Positions 1 through 5,008 of a stretch of 5,008 nt of DNA are shown piece after piece. Source of the stretch: Wenzhouxiangella sp. (GTDB lineage: Bacteria > Pseudomonadota > Gammaproteobacteria > Xanthomonadales > Wenzhouxiangellaceae); assembly GCA_007135355.1 (NCBI GenBank), contig SLJA01000059.1, forward strand, positions 1-5,008, read 5' to 3'. Under the pieces are notes generated by a model that made no database searches, was not told where the DNA came from, and worked only from the letters and a program-made list of their open reading frames with translations. A program made the position numbers and the translations under genes. Every line of letters begins with the position of its first letter. Positions within the stretch are counted from its first letter, which is position 1.

Positions 1-24
1 CATCAAATGATGTATATTTTGATG
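1..24 (+). promoter_or_regulatory. Probable vapBC operator with -10 element (5' part cut by window start)
   Basis: This AT-rich leader stands out against the GC-rich surroundings. It contains CATCA-AA-TGATG (1-12), a perfect 5-bp inverted repeat with a 2-nt centre, and a wider pair CATCAAA (1-7) / TTTGATG (18-24). TATATT at 13-18 matches the sigma70 -10 consensus at five of six positions; its -35 would lie before the window. VapB antitoxins of the ribbon-helix-helix type normally bind palindromes over their own promoter, so autoregulation by VapB or VapBC is a family-based inference. The operator may extend left of base 1. Confidence 0.5.
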
Positions 25-47
25 ACACTTGAGCCGGTGGAGCTAGC

Positions 48-245
48 GTGAGAACGACTCTGAATCTGGATGAAGCACTGCTTAACGAAGCCCAGCGCCT
101 GACCGGGCTGGCGGAAAAGACCGCGCTCGTGCGCGAGGGCTTGCGCGCGCTGATCGAGCGCGAGAGTGCGCGGCGGCTGGCGCGCCTGGGCGGCTCTGAG
201 CCCGATCTGGAGGCCCCGAGCCGTCGGCGATCCGCGCCGGCATGA
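48..245 (+). CDS. vapB: VapB-family type II antitoxin (ribbon-helix-helix)
   Basis: This is a 65-residue antitoxin that should neutralise the VapC RNase encoded immediately downstream and repress its own promoter. Residues 1-7 (MRTTLNL) form the DNA-contacting beta strand, residues 8-18 the first helix, and residues 22-40 the second helix (TALVREGLRALIERE) of an Arc/MetJ-like fold. The tail 44-65 carries LGGSEPDLE and an arginine-rich end, the usual toxin-binding segment of the VapB_antitoxin family. The GTG start is supported by GGTGGAG at 36-42, five bases upstream, and by the RTTLNLD motif starting right at residue 2. The length is typical. The second half of the gene is very GC-rich (about 80% over 121-240), whereas the following toxin gene is near 55%. 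Its last codons overlap the toxin start by ATGA, so translation is probably coupled. The family call is firm; the partner is judged from adjacency. Confidence 0.92.
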   Translation: MRTTLNLDEALLNEAQRLTGLAEKTALVREGLRALIERESARRLARLGGSEPDLEAPSRRRSAPA

Positions 246-619
246 TCCTGGTTGACAGTTCGGTCTGGGTCGATCATCTGAGGTCGACAGAACCGGGGCT
301 CTTCAACCTGCTTGAAGGCAATCATGTGCTCATGCATGCGTTTGTTATTGGTGAATTGGCCTGCGGGAATCTCCGTAATCGCGCCGAGCTACTGAAGCTG
401 TTCAGAGATTTGCCCCAAGCCGCGGTTGCTGAGGATTCAGAAGTCTTGTTCCTGATCGAACGCAATCAATTGATGGGGCGCGGGATCGGCTACGTGGATG
501 CCCACCTCCTTGCTTCGGTCATGCTCCACGGTGCCGCGAAATTTTGGACTCGCGATCGTCGGCTTCTGGAAGCCGCAGATTCGCTTGGTCTTGCTCACTC
601 GGCCAACTGCCACAAGTAG
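242..619 (+). CDS. vapC: VapC-family PIN-domain ribonuclease toxin
   Basis: This 125-residue protein is the toxin of a VapBC module. PIN-domain VapC proteins are Mg2+/Mn2+-dependent endoribonucleases, and several characterised ones cut tRNA or rRNA; the target here cannot be read from sequence. The acidic metal-binding set is complete: Asp5 in MILVDSSVW, Glu38 in VIGELACGN, Asp86 in GIGYVDAHLLAS and Asp105 in WTRDRRL. An intact active site and normal length argue for a functional toxin. The ATG at 242 overlaps the vapB stop (ATGA), which fixes the start. GC content is about 55%, well below vapB and the rest of the window, hinting at a separate origin for the toxin or the module. The gene ends in a likely terminator and faces the DUF3999 gene tail to tail. 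The subgroup with the FVIGELxxGNLRNR motif is recognisable. Confidence 0.94.
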   Translation: MILVDSSVWVDHLRSTEPGLFNLLEGNHVLMHAFVIGELACGNLRNRAELLKLFRDLPQAAVAEDSEVLFLIERNQLMGRGIGYVDAHLLASVMLHGAAKFWTRDRRLLEAADSLGLAHSANCHK

Positions 620-654
620 CCGGCTACAAAGCGGTGCAAACCGGCCATTTTTTT
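619..654 (+). terminator. Probable rho-independent terminator of vapBC
   Basis: GCCGG (619-623) can pair with CCGGC (641-645). A competing inner hairpin is CGGT (632-635) with ACCG (640-643), closing a GCAA tetraloop. After the last stem base come CA and then seven T residues (648-654) on the + strand. The hairpin begins at the vapC stop codon, as expected for an operon end. The outer stem has only five pairs and a 17-nt loop, so it may be weak. The minus strand lacks a T tract on its side, so this would act only on + transcription. Confidence 0.55.
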
Positions 655-667
655 GCGTCGCCATCAA

Positions 668-688
668 GCTTGAGATGAACCCTCAAGC
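668..688. repeat. Perfect 7-bp hairpin over the DUF3999 stop codon
   Basis: GCTTGAG (668-674) and CTCAAGC (682-688) are exact reverse complements separated by 7 nt. The right arm contains the stop codon of the minus-strand DUF3999 gene (683-685). On the minus strand the stem is followed by TTGATGGCG, not a T tract, so it is not a classic intrinsic terminator. It could stabilise the 3' end of the transcript or help separate the convergent units. TCAAGCTTGA (664-673) is a further small palindrome partly overlapping the left arm. Confidence 0.45.
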
Positions 689-2017
689 CCCGCGCAGCAA
701 GCGCAGCGCCAGCCCCAAAACCAGCACGCAAGCTCCAATCAGCACCGCCCACAGCAGGTAGCGCTGCCAGGCGATGGGCTCGGGAGGCGGTTCTAGCGCT
801 GCCAGGCCGGCGGCTTGCTGACGCTCGCTCAAGTCCAGCAGCGGCCAAGTCCAGGCAGGGCCTTGTTGCTGGATCAGATCGCTCAGAATGCTGGCGCTCA
901 TGTGTCCGACGCCCGGCTCCAGACTGCCGGTCAATAGGCGCCAGGGGCCTTCGCCTTGCGCCAGGAAGGCGATTTCGTCGACCAGGACCTGAATCTCGAT
1001 GTCGGGCACCTGCGGCAGCGGCGGGGTGGCCAGGGCTTGCCACTGGCGCTCATGCGCGGGCTCGAAGCGGCTGATCAGGGCTTCAGCATTGTCGGCAAGC
1101 GTGCTCAAGATAATCCGACTGCGCTCCCGCCAGTGGTGTTCGGAGCCGGCGCGTGACTGCAGCCGCAGCTGACTGAACAGGCCTGTCTGCCGACTGCTCA
1201 GCGCCAAGCCGTCGACCTGGAACGGCCCCGGCAAATCGAATTCCAGTCGCTGTCCACCGTCGACAAGTTCGACGCGGCTGGGCTGAACCATCTCGCGGCG
1301 GCGATGGTCGATGCGGCGCTCTTCTTCCAGACTCGCGCGCACCAGGCTCAAGCCCGGCACGGCCTGGGCGGCAAAACAGCTTAAATGCCAGGCGCTGGGT
1401 ACCGTTCCAACCGGTTCACGACCCTGGAAACGGCGCGGCCGGGCGTCGCCGATTTCCCGAAAGACGAAGCGGTCAATGCCTGCGTGTTCGGCTTCAGCGT
1501 CGCCAAAGCGGCAGTCCAGCGCTACGCGCTGATCAGCCTGGATGGATAAATTCAACCAGCGCCGCTCGGCCCGTTCGACGGAGTCCGGCGCGGCGATCAA
1601 GGCCTGAAACACCAGTCGCCCGTCATCGACGATGCGGTGGCGGTCGGGTGCCTCGATCCGGACCCGAGCCAGGCCGCGACCAATGTCCAAAGTCAGCGGC
1701 GGCACGGGGTCGTCAGTCAGTTCGACCGGCGACTGCTCAAAGACCAGCTCGTTGTTCTCCGACCGCGACTCGATGAAGGCACTGGCCGGCAGCAGCGCGG
1801 CCGGAACGACCCGGCCCCGGCTGTCGACCACTTGCCAGTCGAGTGCGTCGTTGCGATTCAGCGCGCGGACTTGCTCAGGACCCAGAGCGAGACGCATCAC
1901 CGGAGCGCTAGCCGCTTCGACGACCTCAAAGCGCCAGGCAAAACGATCTGGATCGGCCGCCAGCGCCAGCGCGCAGACCCATATCAACAGGGCGGCCAAC
2001 AGCAGCTTGATCTTCAT
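683..2017 (-). CDS. DUF3999 family protein: exported, C-terminally membrane-anchored, function unknown
   Basis: This is a 444-residue protein of the DUF3999 family, whose biochemical role is not known. Residues 1-20 form a signal peptide (Lys2/Lys4, hydrophobic core, ALALA then ADPD), so the body should be periplasmic. The body (about 22-415) is rich in short beta-type stretches. FLAQGEGPWRLLTGS (351-365) is the most family-like motif, and a single membrane helix at about 420-439 is followed by the short basic end RLLRGA. Apart from one Cys in each hydrophobic segment, only Cys169 and Cys214 are present, and these could pair. I chose the ATG at 2017 because GGAG lies eight bases upstream (2029-2026), the signal peptide begins there, and the ATG overlaps the DUF2339 stop (ATGA). 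The longer open frame reaching 2257 would lie inside DUF2339 and hide the signal peptide. Coupled translation suggests the two products form a complex (inference). Confidence 0.87.
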   Translation of the reverse strand: MKIKLLLAALLIWVCALALAADPDRFAWRFEVVEAASAPVMRLALGPEQVRALNRNDALDWQVVDSRGRVVPAALLPASAFIESRSENNELVFEQSPVELTDDPVPPLTLDIGRGLARVRIEAPDRHRIVDDGRLVFQALIAAPDSVERAERRWLNLSIQADQRVALDCRFGDAEAEHAGIDRFVFREIGDARPRRFQGREPVGTVPSAWHLSCFAAQAVPGLSLVRASLEEERRIDHRRREMVQPSRVELVDGGQRLEFDLPGPFQVDGLALSSRQTGLFSQLRLQSRAGSEHHWRERSRIILSTLADNAEALISRFEPAHERQWQALATPPLPQVPDIEIQVLVDEIAFLAQGEGPWRLLTGSLEPGVGHMSASILSDLIQQQGPAWTWPLLDLSERQQAAGLAALEPPPEPIAWQRYLLWAVLIGACVLVLGLALRLLRGA

Positions 2018-4737
2018 CGAGGCGTCTCCGTAGTACGGGCCGAACGCGGCGGCGCGGGCGCGAAAAACCCGATCGCGATCGCCAGCACGCCGAAAGCGAG
2101 GAAAGAGAGGATGCCGGCCACCGTGGATAGATAGGTCCGGTCCACCACCAACAGCTTGACCAGGACAACGCCCAGTAAAACGGCGCCCGCCAGCCACACT
2201 GCATATTGCCGACGACGCGAACCCCACAGCCAGGCGATGGTTCCCAGCGCCGCCCACACCACCGTCAGGGCCGCTTGCCCCCGAGCATCATCCAGCAAAG
2301 CGGGCAACTGCCATACAATGTCGGTCAGCTGATGCACGGCGCGCAGCGCCATGGCGCTGATCGTCAGCAGCGCCAATGCGGCCAGCAGCATTGGCGCAAA
2401 GGAAACATCGTGCAGACGTCCGGCGCGCAGAGCGGCTAGCGCCAGCAGCAGACTCAACAACTGGCCCAGCTCCAGCGGATTAAGCACGGGCAGCCAGGGC
2501 AGCGGGTCGGCAGCGCCGGGAGCAAACACCGAATACGCCAAGCCAACGCCGAGCGCCAGCAAGCTGCCGGCCAGCAACAGCTGCTGGTCCCCTGCCGCCA
2601 AAGAGCGATGGCACAGCGGCGCATCATCGCGCTTGAGCAGCCACAACGACAGCACCAGCAAGGGCGCGGCTCCCAGCAGCCAGATCCAGGCATCGCCCAA
2701 CTGCAATCTGAATTGCGACACGTGGATCAGGCTGGCCGAAACGGCGAAGATGACCGCCGCATGCGCCGCCAGGGCGTGCCATGGCCTGACGCGACGCCCA
2801 GGGTCCGCGGCCGAACGGAATGACAGGCTGCGGTCGACGTGGAAGGCGGCCAGGGCCAACGCCAGCCAGGCCAGGCTACCCCAGCCGGCCAGCGGTGCAC
2901 CATAGGCGAACTGCTCGGATATGCTGAACAGCGCCAGCAACATGATCACCGTCGCCGCAAGACCTGCGCCGATCAAGCGCGCGCGGCGATGCAGCTCGGC
3001 CGCGACCACGGCGCTCAGCGCCAGAAAAGCCACGCCCAGGGTGGCCCGGCCGAAGTCGCTCAGCCAGACACCGATCTGATGAGAACCATTCAGCAACCAG
3101 AAAACCAAAGCCCAGGCAGTGAGTAAACCCACGCGCACCGGCCCAGCCCCGGCGCGCTGGTAGGCCAGGGCACTGACCACGGCGGCCACGGCCAGCGCCA
3201 CGCCGCCGTAGAAGTCGGCATTGAACTTGAGCCAACCGCTGCCGGCCTGCGCCAGAAGGAACAAGACCAGCCACAGGCCGGCGGCGGCAGCCTGCAGCAG
3301 CAGTCCGGACCAGCGCGTCCAACGCGAGCTTTGCCGACAGCCGTACCAGACCAGCGCGCCGCCCTGCAGCGCCCAGATCAGGATGACCGTGTATTCGCTC
3401 ACCGTCAGCGGCACGGCCAACGTGGCCAAAGCAATCGCCAGAACGACGTGCGCCCGACCCAGGGCCGGTCGGCTCATGCGGCGGATCAAAAAAGTGGCGC
3501 TGACCAAGTACAGCAGCGCAGCCACAATGGTGACGCCGGCCAGCGCGGCTCGATCGCCCTCAACAATCAGCCCATACAGCGGGATCGCAACCAGCGGCAG
3601 ACCAAAGACCAGCACCGGATCGACCTTGTCGGCGGCGTTGACGCGGCGAGCCTCGAGGATCGGAATCGTGAAGTACAGCAGGAAGAACAGGGCCCAGTAC
3701 GCCATCGCCAGCGACTCATGCTCAGGCGACCAGGCCAGCACACCCCAGAGCGTGGTCAGCGCAAAGGTAAAGCCAAAGCCGATACGGTTCAGCAGCGGCC
3801 AGTGCTGCCGCCAGGCCAGGCCGAAAACGCCCAGATTCAGGATCGCATACCAGGCAAACAGCGGTCCTGGTCCGGCCTGCCCGTCGCCCAGCGCGAAGGG
3901 TGCGGCGAAGCCGGCCAGCATGCCGAATACAGCCAGCCACTGCGCGCGCTGCAGGGCAGCCAGCAGGCCGATACCAACCACCAGGGCAACCGTAACGCCG
4001 AAGCTTAAAGACCCCGGAATCACGCCGTACAAGCGATCGGCGGCGAACAGAGTGAGCAGGATCACGCCGATGGCGCCTCCCTGAATGACCAGGGCAAAGA
4101 CGCGGCGCTTCCCGCGCTGCACCCAGCCGAACACCAGTCCGCCCACCCCGGCCAGCGCAACCAGCCCCAGACGCGCTTCGATCGGCAAATCCAGCCAGCC
4201 CTGCTCGGTGACATACCGCAACAGCGCGGCCACGCCGACCAGCAGCACCAGCACGCCGATGCGCACCGGCAGATTGCCGGCAAATACCCAAGCCGGGAGC
4301 TTCCAGGCCCGCGATTGCAACGGGCGCGACCGCGGCGCAGTCGTTCCGGCGGAACGGAAACTGCCGCTGGATCCCAGTCCGGCCGCCGGTCTGCGCTTGC
4401 GCTCTTTCTCGAGGGCCGAGCCCGACGCTGCCGGCGAGGTTTGCATCGATCCGGCAGTCGAAGGCGCGCTGACCTGTGCTGATTCAACTCGATCCGGCGA
4501 TTCCTGCCGGCTCGCTCCGGCAGCGCCAATCTGCCGCTCCAGCGCTGAAAGTCGCGTGCTCAGCCTCAGGCACCAAGCCAGCAATAGGCCGAGCGCGGCG
4601 CCAACGAGGATCGCCAGCAGCGGTCCCGGATCGAACAACATGAAGATGCCCTGCCGGGCGCTGACCGCCCAAGCCACCAGTGCGCCCAGAGTGCCCAAGG
4701 CAATCAATAGTCCGGAGCCTGCGGGCCTGGTGGTCAC
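2014..4737 (-). CDS. DUF2339 family polytopic inner-membrane protein (COG5373-like), function unknown
   Basis: This is a 907-residue integral membrane protein. Two hydrophobic segments (about 9-27 and 38-57) are followed by a short possible coiled coil (58-72), then a Ser/Ala/Arg-rich low-complexity linker to about 145 with KERKRR at 111-116. The conserved core starts at AGNLPVRIGVLVLLVGVAA (153-171) and continues with about 26 more hydrophobic segments. The C-terminal signature is KLLVVDRTYLSTVAGILSF (861-879) followed by an IGFFAP end, typical of DUF2339. Basic residues in the linker suggest it is cytoplasmic by the positive-inside rule. The start is GTG at 4737: AGGTAG at 4750-4745 sits seven bases upstream, and the only other codon before the in-frame stop at 4767-4765 that might initiate is CTG. 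The stop overlaps the DUF3999 ATG, making this the first gene of a two-gene operon. The families often occur side by side in proteobacteria. No catalytic residues are recognised, and the substrate or role is unknown. Confidence 0.88.
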   Translation of the reverse strand: MTTRPAGSGLLIALGTLGALVAWAVSARQGIFMLFDPGPLLAILVGAALGLLLAWCLRLSTRLSALERQIGAAGASRQESPDRVESAQVSAPSTAGSMQTSPAASGSALEKERKRRPAAGLGSSGSFRSAGTTAPRSRPLQSRAWKLPAWVFAGNLPVRIGVLVLLVGVAALLRYVTEQGWLDLPIEARLGLVALAGVGGLVFGWVQRGKRRVFALVIQGGAIGVILLTLFAADRLYGVIPGSLSFGVTVALVVGIGLLAALQRAQWLAVFGMLAGFAAPFALGDGQAGPGPLFAWYAILNLGVFGLAWRQHWPLLNRIGFGFTFALTTLWGVLAWSPEHESLAMAYWALFFLLYFTIPILEARRVNAADKVDPVLVFGLPLVAIPLYGLIVEGDRAALAGVTIVAALLYLVSATFLIRRMSRPALGRAHVVLAIALATLAVPLTVSEYTVILIWALQGGALVWYGCRQSSRWTRWSGLLLQAAAAGLWLVLFLLAQAGSGWLKFNADFYGGVALAVAAVVSALAYQRAGAGPVRVGLLTAWALVFWLLNGSHQIGVWLSDFGRATLGVAFLALSAVVAAELHRRARLIGAGLAATVIMLLALFSISEQFAYGAPLAGWGSLAWLALALAAFHVDRSLSFRSAADPGRRVRPWHALAAHAAVIFAVSASLIHVSQFRLQLGDAWIWLLGAAPLLVLSLWLLKRDDAPLCHRSLAAGDQQLLLAGSLLALGVGLAYSVFAPGAADPLPWLPVLNPLELGQLLSLLLALAALRAGRLHDVSFAPMLLAALALLTISAMALRAVHQLTDIVWQLPALLDDARGQAALTVVWAALGTIAWLWGSRRRQYAVWLAGAVLLGVVLVKLLVVDRTYLSTVAGILSFLAFGVLAIAIGFFAPAPPRSARTTETPR

Positions 4738-4750
4738 ATCATCGCTACCT
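4734..4750 (-). promoter_or_regulatory. Ribosome binding site and overlapping out-of-frame ATG-ATG-TGA at the DUF2339 start
   Basis: On the minus strand AGGTAG (4750-4745) precedes ATG (4742-4740), ATG (4739-4737) and TGA (4736-4734). The GTG start of DUF2339 (4737-4735) lies across the second ATG and the TGA in a different frame. The SD spacing is 2 nt to the first ATG, 5 nt to the second ATG and 7 nt to the GTG, so the GTG and the second ATG could compete for initiation. A start at either ATG would end after two or one codons. The sequence is plain; any dampening effect on DUF2339 expression is inference. Confidence 0.4.
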
Positions 4751-4838
4751 GCGTGCAGTGCTGCTCAGTGTATCCGCTCTTCCCGAGAGACCCATCTGCG
4801 ACTGCGGGCACTTACCCATTCAGCCAGTATTTTTTTAA

Positions 4839-4898
4839 TGATGTGGCTAAATTGATTACCTACTGGCCCACATTGGATATGATGAATAGGCCACATCA
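4839..4898 (+). promoter_or_regulatory. Probable promoter/operator of the Phd/YefM-type antitoxin gene
   Basis: A perfect 9-bp inverted repeat, TGATGTGGC (4839-4847) and GCCACATCA (4890-4898), frames an AT-rich stretch. An imperfect third copy, GGCCCACATT (4865-4874), lies between the arms. TATGAT at 4878-4883 is a five-of-six match to the -10 consensus. TTGATT at 4852-4857 is a weak -35 candidate, but the 20-nt spacer is longer than ideal. The right arm ends at the SD AAGGA (4898-4902). Phd/YefM antitoxins repress their own operons by binding palindromes at the promoter, so this is a fitting operator. The rest of the divergent gap (4751-4838) shows no convincing promoter for the DUF2339 operon, though one must lie there or further right. 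Confidence 0.5.
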
Positions 4899-4910
4899 AG
4901 GACATTCTTC

Positions 4911-5008
4911 ATGACCACAAGGGTTTCAGTACGTGATCTTAAGACTCACTTGTCCAATTATGTCCGTCGCATCCGCGCAGGCGAAGAGGTGGTTCTGACC
5001 TGCAGGCG
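4911..5008 (+). CDS. Phd/YefM-family antitoxin, N-terminal fragment (cut by window end)
   Basis: The first 32 codons of an antitoxin of the prevent-host-death family are present, and the frame is still open at the window end. VSVRDLKTHLSNYVRRI at residues 5-21 followed by RAGEEVVLT (22-30) is the characteristic N-terminal DNA-binding and dimerisation segment of Phd/YefM proteins. The ATG at 4911 follows AAGGA (4898-4902) with 8-nt spacing. Full family members are usually 70-90 residues, so about two thirds of the gene is missing here. The toxin gene should follow directly beyond the window. It could be a PIN-domain, RelE/YoeB-like or Doc/Fic protein, and the N-terminus alone does not decide which. 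The gene points away from the DUF2339 operon. Confidence 0.88.
   Translation, partial: MTTRVSVRDLKTHLSNYVRRIRAGEEVVLTCR

Noticed and set aside
437..1043. Minus-strand open frames at 437-667 and 624-1043 and a plus-strand frame at 498-761
   Set aside because: They are shadows of vapC and the DUF3999 gene. None has a recognisable domain, and the real genes have intact family motifs.
2018..2257. An 80-residue N-terminal extension of the DUF3999 gene
   Set aside because: It lies entirely inside the DUF2339 coding end in another frame, would bury an obvious signal peptide, and the internal ATG has a good GGAG at eight bases.
3221..4084. A 287-codon open frame on the + strand
   Set aside because: It is antisense to the DUF2339 core, its product is low in hydrophobic residues and rich in Arg/Ser/Ala/Pro/Thr with no recognisable domain, and no good SD precedes it. 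It is a by-product of high-GC codon bias.
4822..4848. AGCCA / TGGCT repeat around a run of seven T residues (4830-4836), considered as a terminator
   Set aside because: The stem is only five bases, the T run lies inside the loop instead of after the stem, and no gene ends nearby.
4085..4855. A 256-codon open frame on the + strand
   Set aside because: It is antisense to the DUF2339 N-terminus, runs across the divergent promoter region, and shows no domain or SD. The opposing frame has clear membrane segments and a family signature.
1..5008. Insertion sequence ends, integrase or attachment-site repeats that would prove an island
   Set aside because: No transposase or integrase frame is present, and I saw no long direct or terminal inverted repeats pairing the two sides of the membrane operon.

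Overview
The window looks like chromosome of a high-GC Gram-negative bacterium, most likely a proteobacterium. The genes have dense GC-rich third positions and short SD sequences. The central pair is a DUF2339 polytopic membrane protein and a DUF3999 exported protein, which are known mainly from proteobacteria. The sequence does not let me name a genus.

Layout. Positions 1-619 (+) hold a complete VapBC type II toxin-antitoxin module: an AT-rich, palindromic leader, a VapB ribbon-helix-helix antitoxin with a GTG start, and a PIN-domain VapC toxin that overlaps it by ATGA. Positions 620-682 are a short convergent gap with a probable rho-independent terminator for vapBC and a second hairpin over the stop codon of the opposing gene. 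Positions 683-4737 (-) are a two-gene operon. The upstream gene is a 907-residue DUF2339 protein with about 28 hydrophobic segments. It overlaps by ATGA a 444-residue DUF3999 protein that has a signal peptide and a C-terminal membrane anchor. Positions 4738-4910 are a divergent intergenic region with an AT-rich promoter/operator-like segment. From 4911 (+) a Phd/YefM-family antitoxin begins and runs off the window end; its toxin would lie beyond it.

How the parts fit. The membrane operon is bracketed by two unrelated toxin-antitoxin modules, one reading toward it and one away from it. Nothing in the sequence ties the TA modules functionally to the operon; they are more likely independently acquired neighbours. 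The DUF2339-DUF3999 pair probably acts as an inner-membrane/periplasmic complex, inferred from translational coupling, topology and the known co-occurrence of the families, but its biochemical job is unknown. I found no tRNA, rRNA, CRISPR, insertion sequence or integrase, and no sign of a new defence system. The least understood content is the DUF2339-DUF3999 pair itself.
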